DNA of 64,000 bases from the NCBI RefSeq assembly GCF_024662235.1, contig NZ_CP096276.1, positions 3,844,001 through 3,908,000 of the forward strand. Reading direction: 5' to 3'. Every line of letters starts with the position of its first letter. Within the stretch, counting starts at the first letter, position 1. The notes beneath the pieces were generated by a model, which worked only from the letters and a program-made list of their open reading frames with translations, was not told the DNA's origin and made no database searches. Position numbers and translations under genes: made by a program. Shown one piece after another: positions 1-7,969 of this stretch. This DNA is from Pimelobacter simplex (lineage in GTDB: Bacteria > Actinomycetota > Actinomycetes > Propionibacteriales > Nocardioidaceae).

Positions 1-1
1 G

Positions 2-1405
2 GCCAAGGGCGACCGGCTGGCCCTGCTGAGCCACAACTGCTGGGAGTTCGCGGTGCTCGACTTCGCCGCGGCCCGGGCGGGCGTGGTGCTGGTGCCGATC
101 AACTTCATGCTCGGCGCCGACGAGATCGCGTTCATCCTCGACCACAGCGGGGCGGCGGGCTTCGTCGCCGAGGACGCGCTGGTGCCGGTGGCCGACGCGG
201 CGATCGCGGCGGCGGCCGACCCGCAGGTGCGCACGCGACAGGTGATCCGGCTGAGCGACGCGGCCGTGCCGGACGGGTGGAGCGACCTGGGCGGCTGGCT
301 GGAGCACGAGGGCCCGGCGGTCGTCGTACCGATGGCGGACGACGACCCGGTCCGGATGATGTTCACCTCGGGCACCGAGTCGCGCCCCAAGGGCGCGCTG
401 CTGAGCAGTCGCTCGCTGATGTGGCAGTACGTCTCGTGCGCGCTCGACGGCTCGATGAGCGCCGATGACATCGAGCTGCACACGCTGCCGCTCTACCACT
501 GCGCCCAGCTCGACTGCTTCCTCGGCACCGACGTCTACCTCGGCGCGACCAGCGTGATCCTGCCCGGCCCTGACCCGGCCACGGTGCTGCGGACGATCGC
601 CGACCACCGGGTGACCAAGTTCTTCGCGCCGCCGACGGTCTGGATCGGGCTGCTGCGTCACCCCGACTTCGACACGACCGACCTGTCGAGCCTGCGCAAG
701 GGCTACTACGGCGCCTCGCCCATGCCCGTCGAGGTGCTGCGCGAGCTGAGCGAGCGGCTGCCCGGCGTGGCCCTGTGGAACTTCTACGGCCAGACCGAGA
801 TGGCCCCACTGGCGACGATCCTCGGCCCCGACGAGCAGCTCCTCTACGCGGGCTCGGCCGGGCGTCCCTCGCTCAACGTCGAGACCCGGATCGTCGACGA
901 CAACGACGAGCCGGTCCCGGCCGGCACCGTCGGCGAGATCGTGCACCGCAGCCCCCACGCGACGCTGGGCTACTACCGCGACGAGGCCAAGACCGCGGAG
1001 GCCTTCCGCGGCGGGTGGTTCCACTCCGGTGACCTCGGCTACCTCGACGACACCGGCCACCTCTACGTCGTGGACCGCAAGAAGGACATGATCAAGACCG
1101 GCGGCGAGAACGTCGCCAGCCGCGAGGTCGAGGAGGCGATCTACACCCACCCCGACGTCGCCGAGGTCGCGGTGTTCGGCGTCAGCCACCCGCGCTGGGT
1201 CGAGGCGGTGGCCGCGGTCGTCGTCCCCCGTGCCGGGGCCGCCCTGAGCGCGGACGACGTCCTGGCGCACGCGCGCTCGGTGCTCGCGGGCTACAAGGCG
1301 CCCAAGTACGTCGTCCTGGCCGAGGCGCTGCCCAAGAACCCCAGCGGCAAGATCCTCAAGCGCCAGCTCCGCGACGCCCACGCCGACCTCGCGGCGGGCG
1401 ACTGA
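2..1405 (+). CDS. Acyl-CoA synthetase (AMP-forming fatty-acid-CoA ligase), 5' end outside window
   Basis: Adenylate-forming ligase that activates a carboxylic acid with ATP and loads it on CoA. The frame is open to the left edge, and the first codons (AKGDRLALLSHNCWEFAVLDF) already belong to the family, so the N-terminus lies outside the window. Visible motifs are the phosphate-binding loop MMFTSGTESRPKGA, the adenine/aryl region NFYGQTEMAP, the hinge segment HSGDLGYLDDTGHLYVVDRK followed by DMIKTGGENVASREVEE, and the C-terminal catalytic-lysine motif PKNPSGKILKRQLRD. It is a FadD-like medium/long-chain or CoA-ester ligase; the exact substrate cannot be told. An MFS exporter, an F420-type oxidoreductase and a crotonase follow, consistent with a small lipid or xenobiotic acid module. 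Confidence 0.93.
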   Translation, partial: AKGDRLALLSHNCWEFAVLDFAAARAGVVLVPINFMLGADEIAFILDHSGAAGFVAEDALVPVADAAIAAAADPQVRTRQVIRLSDAAVPDGWSDLGGWLEHEGPAVVVPMADDDPVRMMFTSGTESRPKGALLSSRSLMWQYVSCALDGSMSADDIELHTLPLYHCAQLDCFLGTDVYLGATSVILPGPDPATVLRTIADHRVTKFFAPPTVWIGLLRHPDFDTTDLSSLRKGYYGASPMPVEVLRELSERLPGVALWNFYGQTEMAPLATILGPDEQLLYAGSAGRPSLNVETRIVDDNDEPVPAGTVGEIVHRSPHATLGYYRDEAKTAEAFRGGWFHSGDLGYLDDTGHLYVVDRKKDMIKTGGENVASREVEEAIYTHPDVAEVAVFGVSHPRWVEAVAAVVVPRAGAALSADDVLAHARSVLAGYKAPKYVVLAEALPKNPSGKILKRQLRDAHADLAAGD

Positions 1406-1465
1406 CGGACCGCCCAGCGGAACGCGCGGCCCGGGGCGGCGTACGGGCGCGGGAGACTGGGCGCC

Positions 1466-2872
1466 GTGACGAGACCGGCGAGCAGCGAGGACCGCTGGCT
1501 GTTCGCCACCCTCGCGGCGATCACCACGGTCACCGCGGTCGTCAGCAGCCTGGGCGCGCCGCTGGTGCCCAGCATCGCCGCCCGGTACGACGTCCCACTG
1601 AGCACCGCCCAGTGGGTGCTCACGTCCACCCTGGTCACCGCGGCCGCCACCACCCCGGCGCTGGGGCGCTGGGGCAGCGGTCGGCTGCGGCGGCCGGTGC
1701 TGCTGGCCGGCCTGGCCGTCGTCCTGGTCGGCGTGGTGCTGGCGGCGCTGCCGATCACCATCGGGACGCTCATCGCCGGGCGCACGCTCCAGGGCGTCGG
1801 CCTCGCCCTGACCCCGCTCACGCTGGCCGTGGCGCGCGACGTGTGGACCGGTCCCCGCCTGGCCTCGCGGCTCTCGCTGCTGTCGATCGCGACGGTCGCG
1901 GGCGCGGGCCTGGGCTATCCCGTCACCGGCGTGATCGCGGAGCACTGGGGCATCAGCGGCGCCTACTGGTTCGGCACGGCGCTCGTCACCCTCACCCTGC
2001 TGCTGGCGGTCCGCTTCCTGCCCCGGGAGGCGCAGGGAGCGCCGCAGCGCGTCGACGTCCCCAGCGTCGCGCTCGTCGGCGTCGGGATGGTCGCCACCCT
2101 GCTCGCGGTCAGCCAGGGCGAGCGGTGGGGCTGGACCGCGCCCGGCGTGCTCGGCCCCGCGGCGGGCGGCGTCCTGCTCCTGACCGGCTGGGTGCTGCGC
2201 ACCCGCCGGCTCACCGCCCGCGGGGAGCAGCCGCTCGTCGACCTGCGCCTGGCCACCCGGCCCGGGGTGCTCGGACCCAACGGTGTCGCGTTCGCGCTGG
2301 CGGTCGCCATGTACGGCCTGCTCACGCTGGTCGTGCTGCTCGTCCGCGACGACGGCAGCGCGGGCTGGGGGCTCGGGCTCGGCCCCGCGGAGGCGGGCGC
2401 GGTGCTGCTGCCGTACTCCTTCATGAGCGTGGCCGGCAGCCGCGTCGCGCTGCGCCTGGCCAGGCGCCACGGCCCGCACCTGCTGCTGCCGCTCGGCTCG
2501 ACGGTCTTCGCCTCGGCGATGGTGCTGCTGACGCTGTGGCACGACACCTACCCGCAGGCGCTGCTGGCGATGGCCGTGGGCGGGCTGGGCAGCGGGTTCA
2601 CGTTCTCGTCGCTGCCGACGCTGATCGTGCCCCACGTGCCGCGCGCCGAGACCGGCAGCGCGCTGGCGTTCAACCAGCTGCTGCGCTACCTCGGCTTCTC
2701 GGTGGGCTCGGCCGTCACCGTCGCCCTCCTCGAGATGTACGGCGGCCACGTCGCCGCCTTCCGGGCGACGGCCCTGACCATGGCCGGCCTGTGCCTGGTC
2801 GCGACGGTCGCGGTGGTCGTCGTACCGTGGCTGCGGCGAACGGCCCCCGCCGCGCAGCCCGAGGCGCTTTGA
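1466..2872 (+). CDS. MFS drug/metabolite exporter (DHA2-like)
   Basis: A 468-residue polytopic membrane protein of the major facilitator superfamily, probably a proton-driven efflux pump. The length and number of hydrophobic segments fit the 14-helix DHA2 group. Early residues contain the STAQWVLTSTLVTAAATTPALGRW region typical of helix 1-2 of such exporters, followed by RTLQGVGLALTPLTLAVARD (motif near helix 4) and GLGYPVTGVIAEHWGISGAYW (helix 5 motif C type, usual for exporters). The GTG start at 1466 gives the canonical short cytoplasmic N-terminus. The downstream oxidoreductase begins 7 nt after the stop, so the two are likely co-transcribed. Substrate unknown. Confidence 0.88.
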   Translation: MTRPASSEDRWLFATLAAITTVTAVVSSLGAPLVPSIAARYDVPLSTAQWVLTSTLVTAAATTPALGRWGSGRLRRPVLLAGLAVVLVGVVLAALPITIGTLIAGRTLQGVGLALTPLTLAVARDVWTGPRLASRLSLLSIATVAGAGLGYPVTGVIAEHWGISGAYWFGTALVTLTLLLAVRFLPREAQGAPQRVDVPSVALVGVGMVATLLAVSQGERWGWTAPGVLGPAAGGVLLLTGWVLRTRRLTARGEQPLVDLRLATRPGVLGPNGVAFALAVAMYGLLTLVVLLVRDDGSAGWGLGLGPAEAGAVLLPYSFMSVAGSRVALRLARRHGPHLLLPLGSTVFASAMVLLTLWHDTYPQALLAMAVGGLGSGFTFSSLPTLIVPHVPRAETGSALAFNQLLRYLGFSVGSAVTVALLEMYGGHVAAFRATALTMAGLCLVATVAVVVVPWLRRTAPAAQPEAL

Positions 2873-2879
2873 TGGAGCC

Positions 2880-3896
2880 ATGCTCCTCGACCTCCAGCTC
2901 GACGGCCGCCCCGACCAGGCGCGTGAGCGCGCCCGGGAGCTGACCGCGGCCGGTGCCGCGGGGCTGTTCACCTTCGAGGGCCCGCACGACGTCTTCCTGC
3001 CGCTGGCCGCCGTCGCCGGCGAGGTCGACGCCGACCTGATGACCAACGTCGCGATCGCGATGCCGCGCTCGCCCATGCACCTCGCCCACACCGCGTGGGA
3101 CCTCCAGCTCATGTCGGGCGGCCGGTTCCGGCTCGGCCTGGGCTCGCAGATCCGCCCCCACATCGAGAAGAGGTACGGCGCCCGCTGGTCCCCGCCCGCC
3201 GCCCGGATGCGCGAGATCGTCGCCGCGGTGCGCACGATCCTGCACTCCTGGCAGGAGGGCACCCGGCTCGACTTCCGCGGCGAGCACACCACCCACACGC
3301 TGATGCCGCCCACCTTCGTGCCCGGACCCAACCCCCACGGCCCGCCGCCGGTGCTGCTCGGCGCGCTCGGGCCGCTGATGACCCGGACCGCCGCCGAGGT
3401 CGCCGACGGCCTGCTGGTGATGCCCTTCCACAGCCGGCGCCACTTCCAGGAGCGCACCCTGCCGGCCATCGCCGAGGGGCTCGCCGCGGCCGGGCGCTCC
3501 CCCGGCGACCTCGCGGTGCACCCGCAGGCGATCGTCGCGATGGGCCGGACCGAGGACGAGCTCGCCGCCGCCCGGGCGGGCGTGCGGGGGCTGCTGGCGT
3601 TCTACGGGTCCACGCCGGCGTACCGGCCGGTGCTCGACGTCGAGGGCTGGAGCGACCTCCAGCCCGAGCTCAACCGGCTCTCCAAGACCGGCGAGGTCGC
3701 GGCGATGACCGCGCTCGTCGACGACCGGATGCTCGCCACGCTCGCGGTGACCGGCACACCCGAGGAGTGCGCGGCCGAGATCGGCCGGCGCTTCGCCGGG
3801 GTCGCCGGGGTGAGCCGGGTGTGCTGCTACTTCCCCGGCTACGAACCGCCGCTCGACCAGGTCGCCGCACTGGCGGCGGCGCTGCGCCCGCTCTGA
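2880..3896 (+). CDS. LLM-class F420-dependent oxidoreductase
   Basis: A 338-residue luciferase-like (beta/alpha)8 barrel oxidoreductase. The N-terminus (LQLDGRPDQARERARELTAA, then GLFTFEGPHDVFLPLAAVA) and the segment LMSGGRFRLGLGSQIRPHIE are characteristic of the F420-dependent LLM subgroup common in actinobacteria. Such enzymes use reduced or oxidised F420 in the cytoplasm to reduce or dehydrogenate small molecules; the substrate is unknown. The ATG start at 2880 lies 7 nt after the MFS stop, indicating an operon. F420 use is inferred from the family, since flavin-dependent relatives exist. The next gene is convergent, its stop only 7 nt away. Confidence 0.88.
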   Translation: MLLDLQLDGRPDQARERARELTAAGAAGLFTFEGPHDVFLPLAAVAGEVDADLMTNVAIAMPRSPMHLAHTAWDLQLMSGGRFRLGLGSQIRPHIEKRYGARWSPPAARMREIVAAVRTILHSWQEGTRLDFRGEHTTHTLMPPTFVPGPNPHGPPPVLLGALGPLMTRTAAEVADGLLVMPFHSRRHFQERTLPAIAEGLAAAGRSPGDLAVHPQAIVAMGRTEDELAAARAGVRGLLAFYGSTPAYRPVLDVEGWSDLQPELNRLSKTGEVAAMTALVDDRMLATLAVTGTPEECAAEIGRRFAGVAGVSRVCCYFPGYEPPLDQVAALAAALRPL

Positions 3897-3903
3897 GCCG
3901 GGC

Positions 3904-4674
3904 TCAGCGCCCGAAGGCCGGCTTCTCCTTGGCCAGGAACGCCCGCACGCCCTCGGCGAAGTCCGGCCCGCCGTAGACCTCGCGCAGCAGCGGCTCCTCG
4001 TCGGCCGGCGCGGTCTCGGTGATCGCGGCCCGGCGGCGCAGCTGCTGCTTGGTGACGCTGAGGGTGACCGGCGAGGCGTGGAGGATCCCGTCGACCAGGG
4101 CGTCGACCTCGGCGTCCAGCGCGGCGCGGTCGGGGACCTCCGCGGAGATCGCGCCGGCGGCATACGCGCGGTCGGCGGTGACCAGGCGCGAGGCGAGCAG
4201 CATCTCGCGGGTGAGCGACTCGCCGAACACCGCGGCGCAGCGGTAGAGCACCGGCGAGGACAGCGCATTGCCGAGGGTCCGCGCGATCGGGTAGCCGAAG
4301 CGCGAGCCGGACGTCGCCACCCGCAGGTCCGCGTTGGTGGCGACCGCGAGGCCGCCCCCGACGCACACCCCGTCGATCGCCGCGATGGTGACCTGGGGCA
4401 GCGCGAACAGGCCGTCGAGCATCTCCCGGATCCAGGTCTCGTACTCGACGGCGTCGGCCTCGAGGAAGTCGGAGATCTCGTTGCCGGCCGCGAACGCCTT
4501 GCCGCCCTCACCGCGCAGCACCACCACCCGGACCGAGCGGTCCTCGGCCAGTTCGAGCCACAGGGCCCGCATCCGGCCGTACATCTCCTTGGTGAAGGCG
4601 TTGCGGCGCTCGGGACGGTTGAAGGTCACCGCGACGACGCCGGGGCGCTCGCGGTCGATGATCAGGTCGCTCAC
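3904..4674 (-). CDS. Enoyl-CoA hydratase/isomerase family protein (crotonase fold)
   Basis: A 256-residue crotonase-superfamily protein acting on acyl-CoA thioesters. The oxyanion-hole segments are clear (KAFAAGNEISDF near residue 60 and DGVCVGGGLAVATNADLRVA near residue 105). In the stretch where classical hydratases carry the first catalytic glutamate (usually PE..LG) the sequence reads YPIARTLGNAL, and no glutamate is visible in the second position either. Simple hydratase activity is therefore doubtful, and it may be an isomerase, hydrolase or other crotonase. GTG start at 4674. Close to the CoA ligase, but in opposite orientation to it. Confidence 0.88.
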   Translation of the reverse strand: MSDLIIDRERPGVVAVTFNRPERRNAFTKEMYGRMRALWLELAEDRSVRVVVLRGEGGKAFAAGNEISDFLEADAVEYETWIREMLDGLFALPQVTIAAIDGVCVGGGLAVATNADLRVATSGSRFGYPIARTLGNALSSPVLYRCAAVFGESLTREMLLASRLVTADRAYAAGAISAEVPDRAALDAEVDALVDGILHASPVTLSVTKQQLRRRAAITETAPADEEPLLREVYGGPDFAEGVRAFLAKEKPAFGR

Positions 4675-4693
4675 GCCCGGGATTCTCCCAGGC

Positions 4694-5233
4694 TCAGTAG
4701 CCGTACCCGCCGCCCCCGCCAGATGACGGATCCGAGGGGCTCGACGGGCTCGACGGCGCGGCGGGGGTGGTCACCTTGGCGCCGTCGGCCCCGACCACCC
4801 ACCAGATCCCGCCGTACCCCTGGCCGTAGGCGTCACCGGCCTCGCCGTCCGAGGCGTAGGTGTAGAGCGGGTGGCCCTCCAGCGTGAGCTGGTCCTTGCC
4901 GTCGGCCCCGGTGACCGTGCCGAGCGTGCCCTGGACGCCGGGGCCGAGCTTCGGCTTCGCCGGTGCCGGTACGGCGGGCCAGAGCCCCACGCACGGCCCG
5001 GTGCAGGCGCTGGCGGTCGCGCCGGGCTGGTCCTTGTCGTAGAGGTAGACGGTCCGGCCCGCCGCGTCCACCAGGACCTTGCCGACCTCGGTGTCGGCCA
5101 GCCGCAGGGTCAGGTTCGAGGCGGTCGGCGTCGTGTCGCCGCCGCTGCCGCCGCCCCCGTCGGACCCGCAGCCGCCCAGCGCGAGGACGCCCGCGGTCAG
5201 CAGGGAGGTGGCCAGGGCGGCGGGCTTGTTCAT
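4694..5233 (-). CDS. Lipoprotein with two 'secreted repeat' (COG4315-type) domains
   Basis: A 179-residue predicted lipoprotein. The signal peptide ends in the lipobox LALGGC (acylated Cys about residue 22) and is followed by a Gly/Ser/Thr-rich linker. Two copies of the short secreted-repeat domain follow: one with GRTVYLYDKDQPGATASACTG and CVGLWPAV, the second with QLTLEGHPLYTYASDGEAGD and GGIWWVV. The C-terminus is a low-complexity Ser/Pro/Gly tail ending in GGYGY. Function unknown; such proteins are cell-envelope lipoproteins. It is preceded by an ECF-type promoter identical in spacing to that of the sigma-factor gene 1.2 kb upstream, so it is probably a direct target of that sigma factor. 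Confidence 0.85.
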   Translation of the reverse strand: MNKPAALATSLLTAGVLALGGCGSDGGGGSGGDTTPTASNLTLRLADTEVGKVLVDAAGRTVYLYDKDQPGATASACTGPCVGLWPAVPAPAKPKLGPGVQGTLGTVTGADGKDQLTLEGHPLYTYASDGEAGDAYGQGYGGIWWVVGADGAKVTTPAAPSSPSSPSDPSSGGGGGYGY

Positions 5234-5272
5234 CGGGACTCCTCGGGTCGGGCGGGTGGGTAGGGCATCCGT

Positions 5273-5302
5273 GACACGACGCCGGAGCCACCGAGGTTCA
5301 CC
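5273..5302 (-). promoter_or_regulatory. ECF sigma-type promoter of the lipoprotein gene
   Basis: On the minus strand, GGTGAACC (5302-5295) is followed after exactly 13 nt by CGTCGTGTC (5281-5273), about 40 nt before the lipoprotein start. The same two blocks with the same spacing precede the sigma-factor gene (6500-6471). They resemble ECF -35/-10 elements (AAC-type -35, CGTC-type -10). Confidence 0.6.
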
Positions 5303-5305
5303 CGG

Positions 5306-5947
5306 TCAGGGCGCGCCCGCGAGCAGGACCGTGCCGTCGGCCGCCTCCAGCTCGACCCGCCGGATCGCCCCGGGCGCGAGATCGGTCGAGCCGGTCGTCC
5401 GCGCGGTCTCCCCCGGTCCGGCCTGCCAGCGGGACACGAGCTGGCGCTCGCCGGCGCCGTCCACGACGTACAGCGCGTAGCGGTGCCGGTCGCCGTAGTC
5501 CCCCGCATAGGTGCACGTCATCGCGATCTCGGTCCCCCAGGACGTCGGCGTCAGCCGGACCGTGGCCCGCAGCGGGCTCGGCGCCACCCCGGCGAGGGTC
5601 ACCCCGACGCTGTCGGGCGGCTCCTCCGCCCGGTTCCCGAGGACGACGCCGCCGATGCCGACCGCCCCGACCAGCAGCACCGCGAGGACGGCGGCGCTCA
5701 CCCGGCTCCGCCGGCGCCGCGCTGGCGCGGCCGGTGCCGGCACGACCTCCGGTCCGGCGAGGAGCGCCGCGCCGTCCTCGTCCGGGACGAGCCGGAGCAG
5801 CCCGGGCAGCATCCCCAGCTCGGCCACCGCCGTCGCGCAGCGGGCGCAGTCGTCGACGTGGTCCTCGTAGGCGCGGCGCTCCGCGCTCGACAGCGCGCCG
5901 AGCACGTAGGCGGCGTCCCAGTCGGCGTACGGGTCGGGGCCGGTCAC
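5306..5947 (-). CDS. Anti-sigma factor with zinc-finger-type N-terminus (RskA-like)
   Basis: A 213-residue membrane-anchored anti-sigma factor. The N-terminal ZAS-type domain contains the signature EDHVDDCARCATAV (His-x3-Cys-x2-Cys, about residues 28-37). A single membrane helix (VLAVLLVGAVGIGGVVLG) lies near residues 88-106 and is followed by an extracytoplasmic C-terminal domain. It would hold the neighbouring ECF sigma factor inactive until released by an envelope signal, usually through proteolysis. Its start overlaps the sigma-factor stop by 4 nt (ATGA), the usual coupled arrangement for such a pair. Identification rests on the zinc motif, topology and gene order. Confidence 0.88.
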   Translation of the reverse strand: MTGPDPYADWDAAYVLGALSSAERRAYEDHVDDCARCATAVAELGMLPGLLRLVPDEDGAALLAGPEVVPAPAAPARRRRSRVSAAVLAVLLVGAVGIGGVVLGNRAEEPPDSVGVTLAGVAPSPLRATVRLTPTSWGTEIAMTCTYAGDYGDRHRYALYVVDGAGERQLVSRWQAGPGETARTTGSTDLAPGAIRRVELEAADGTVLLAGAP

Positions 5948-6453
5948 CGGGTCACCCCCCGCTCCTGGAGGGCGAGCCGGAGCGCGCGCAGGCCGTAGTG
6001 CAGCCGGGACTTCACCGTGCCCGGCGGGATGTCGAGCGCGGCGGCGATCTCGGCCACGCTGAGCCGCAGGTAGTACGCCCGGACGACGACCGCGCGGTGC
6101 TCCGGGCTCAGCGTGGCGAGCGCGTCGCCCACCAGCAGGGCGTCGAAGAGCGCGTCGACCTGGTCGGGCTCGATGGTCGCGGGGGTCTGCGGCGGCTCGG
6201 CCGCACTCGTCTCGTGCCGGGCCCGCGACGAGCGGGCCTCGTCGACGACCAGGTGCCGGGCCACGGTGTAGAGCCAGGCCCGCACCGAGCCGCGCTCGTC
6301 GTCGCGCACGTCGTGGAGCCAGGCGCGCAGCAACGTCTCCTGGACGACGTCCGCCGCGCGCTGCGGGTCACCGACCAGCCGCAGGACGTAGCGCTCCAGC
6401 GCCGCGGCGTGCGCGCGGTGCAGCTCCTGGATCAGGTCGGGATCGCCCGGCAT
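5944..6453 (-). CDS. ECF (sigma-70 family, group IV) RNA polymerase sigma factor
   Basis: A 169-residue extracytoplasmic-function sigma factor. Region 2 spans roughly residues 10-80 (LVGDPQRAADVVQETLLRAW, then RAWLYTVARHLVVDEARSSR). Region 4 spans about 105-160 (LATLSPEHRAVVVRAYYLRL, then SVAEIAAALDIPPGTVKSRL). It directs RNA polymerase to promoters of the GGTGAACC-N13-CGTCGTGTC type found before this gene and before the lipoprotein gene, implying autoregulation. It is translationally coupled to the anti-sigma gene. SigK/SigL-like by size and partner, but a specific orthology is not claimed. Confidence 0.92.
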   Translation of the reverse strand: MPGDPDLIQELHRAHAAALERYVLRLVGDPQRAADVVQETLLRAWLHDVRDDERGSVRAWLYTVARHLVVDEARSSRARHETSAAEPPQTPATIEPDQVDALFDALLVGDALATLSPEHRAVVVRAYYLRLSVAEIAAALDIPPGTVKSRLHYGLRALRLALQERGVTR

Positions 6454-6470
6454 CGTCCACCTCCGTGGAG

Positions 6471-6500
6471 GACACGACGACGGGAGCCGTTCGGTTCACC
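6471..6500 (-). promoter_or_regulatory. ECF sigma-type promoter of the sigma factor operon (autoregulatory)
   Basis: On the minus strand, GGTGAACC (6500-6493), 13 nt spacer, CGTCGTGTC (6479-6471), about 18-25 nt before the sigma-factor ATG. It matches the lipoprotein promoter block for block. Confidence 0.6.
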
Positions 6501-6510
6501 GTCCCCTCCA

Positions 6511-6912
6511 TCATGCGCCGCGCGTCGGCGCCGGCGCCGGTGCCGGTGCGGCCCGGAGCAGGACGTCGCGCGCCCCGGTCCGCCGGGTGAGCAGGCCCAG
6601 CCCGACCCCGGCGGTGTTGGCGACGGCGTCGCGCCAGTCCATCACCCGGTCGCTGGTGAGCGTGCCCTGGGCGATCTCCAGGCCGATGCCGAGCAGGACC
6701 AGTCCGACCGCCGCGACCAGCACCGGCCGCCCGCCCCGGAAGACCTGGACCGCACCCGCCGCGAGCACGCCGTAGGTCACCAGGTGCTGCCACTTGTCGC
6801 TCGCCGGCACGTCCGGGCCCGGCGGCGCGGACCCGAGCGACAGCACGATCACCGCTACGACGAGCAGCGACCACAGCCCCAGCCACAGCCAGGGCCAGCG
6901 CAGCGGCTTCAC
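6511..6912 (-). CDS. VanZ-like small membrane protein
   Basis: A 133-residue protein with three to four hydrophobic helices (WLGLWSLLVVAVIVLSLGS, HLVTYGVLAAGAVQVF, PVLVAAVGLVLLGIGLEIAQ). The VanZ-family hallmarks KWQHLVTYGVLA, GLEIAQGTLTSDRVMDWRDA and NTAGVGLGL are all visible. VanZ relatives are associated with glycopeptide or lipoglycopeptide resistance, but most chromosomal members have no assigned role. The GTG start at 6912 overlaps the rhomboid stop by 4 nt (GTGA), so it is the second gene of that operon. The C-terminus is an Ala/Pro-rich tail. Confidence 0.82.
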   Translation of the reverse strand: MKPLRWPWLWLGLWSLLVVAVIVLSLGSAPPGPDVPASDKWQHLVTYGVLAAGAVQVFRGGRPVLVAAVGLVLLGIGLEIAQGTLTSDRVMDWRDAVANTAGVGLGLLTRRTGARDVLLRAAPAPAPAPTRGA

Positions 6913-7475
6913 GCCGGCCGCTCCCGCACGGCGAAGGCGGCGCCCACGCCGGCCAGCGCGCCGAAGAGGTGCCCCTGCCACGAGACGCCCGGCGTACCGG
7001 GCAGCACGCCCCACAGGACGCTGCCGTAGGCGACGAGCACCCCGAGGCCGATCACGATCTCCCACGGCTTGCGGTCCACGAAGCCCTGCACGGCGAGGTA
7101 GGCGATCCAGCCGAAGATCAGCCCCGACGCCCCGAGGTGCACCGAGCTGCCGCCCGCGACCAGCCACACCGCGAACCCACCGGCCAGCCAGATGATCGCG
7201 GTCGCGACGAGACCCCGGGTCACGCCCGTGGCGAGCGTCAGGAAGCCCAGCACCAACGCCGGCACGGTGTTGGCGCTCAGGTGGCCCCAGCCGCCGTGGA
7301 GCAGCGGCGCGGCGAGGATCCCGAGCAGGCCCTCGCCGTCACGGGGACGGATGCCCCATCCGTCGAGGCGGTGCGAGGCGGCGACGTCGACGGCCTCGAT
7401 CACCCAGAGCAGGGCGACGAACACGCCGGCGGCGAGCGCCGCGACCTGCCAGGCGGGGCGAGTCTGCGGGGGCAT
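6909..7475 (-). CDS. Rhomboid-family intramembrane serine protease
   Basis: A 188-residue polytopic membrane protein with about six helices. The rhomboid fold is indicated by HGGWGHLSANTVPALVLG (loop 1 / helix 2 with the conserved His and Asn). The catalytic serine motif is VHLGASGLIFGWIAYLA (GxSG), and the catalytic histidine lies in WQGHLFGALAG in the last helix. It would cleave membrane-spanning substrates within the bilayer. The ATG at 7475 is chosen because it begins the first hydrophobic segment (WQVAALAAGVFVALLWVIEA) shortly after; a GTG 6 nt upstream is also possible. Co-transcribed with the VanZ-like gene. Confidence 0.85.
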   Translation of the reverse strand: MPPQTRPAWQVAALAAGVFVALLWVIEAVDVAASHRLDGWGIRPRDGEGLLGILAAPLLHGGWGHLSANTVPALVLGFLTLATGVTRGLVATAIIWLAGGFAVWLVAGGSSVHLGASGLIFGWIAYLAVQGFVDRKPWEIVIGLGVLVAYGSVLWGVLPGTPGVSWQGHLFGALAGVGAAFAVRERPA

Positions 7476-7492
7476 GGGGACAGTGTGGCGGG

Positions 7493-7969
7493 TCAGGCCC
7501 AGACCGCGACCCAGTACTGGACTCCGAACGGCGCGTCGTCGTACCGGACGTCGGCCGCGGCCAGCGGCGGCAGGTCGCCCAGGCAGGCGGCGTCGGCCCA
7601 CAGCTCGGCGGCGAGCACCGGGTCGATGCCGGCGAACGACGTCCGCAGCGCGGCGTCGAAGCCGGCCGCTCGCTCGTCGAGGTGCCCGGGCGCCTTCTCA
7701 GTGCGCTTGGCCGAGCCGTTGCCGACGACCAGGACGCCGGTCTCGCCGGCGTCGACCACGCTCGCTCCCGCGTCCGCGACCAGGGCCGCCCCGACCCGCA
7801 GGCCCGACGGCCCGGACGCGAGGACGCGCACCCGTGGGCCGAGCTCGCCGACCGCGGACCGGCAGGCGGCGCGCAGGTCGGCGACCGGGTCCTCCAGCGA
7901 CGCGTACGACGGCAGCAGGGCCGGCACGCCCGGCACCAGGGCCGTCACGGCCGCCGCCGGGGCGCTCAC
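7493..7969 (-). CDS. LigB-like (class III extradiol dioxygenase-related) small protein
   Basis: A 158-residue protein resembling the short actinobacterial 'class III extradiol dioxygenase subunit B-like' family. Visible features are alternating beta/alpha blocks such as VVDAGETGVLVVGNGSAKRT, and a C-terminus (AELWADAACLGDLP, then ADVRYDDAPFGVQYWVAVWA) rich in acidic and aromatic residues. Enzyme activity is unknown. It is the last gene of the gpgS-folP2 operon, overlapping folP2 by 4 nt. Family placement is from overall resemblance, not a unique motif. Confidence 0.6.
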   Translation of the reverse strand: MSAPAAAVTALVPGVPALLPSYASLEDPVADLRAACRSAVGELGPRVRVLASGPSGLRVGAALVADAGASVVDAGETGVLVVGNGSAKRTEKAPGHLDERAAGFDAALRTSFAGIDPVLAAELWADAACLGDLPPLAAADVRYDDAPFGVQYWVAVWA

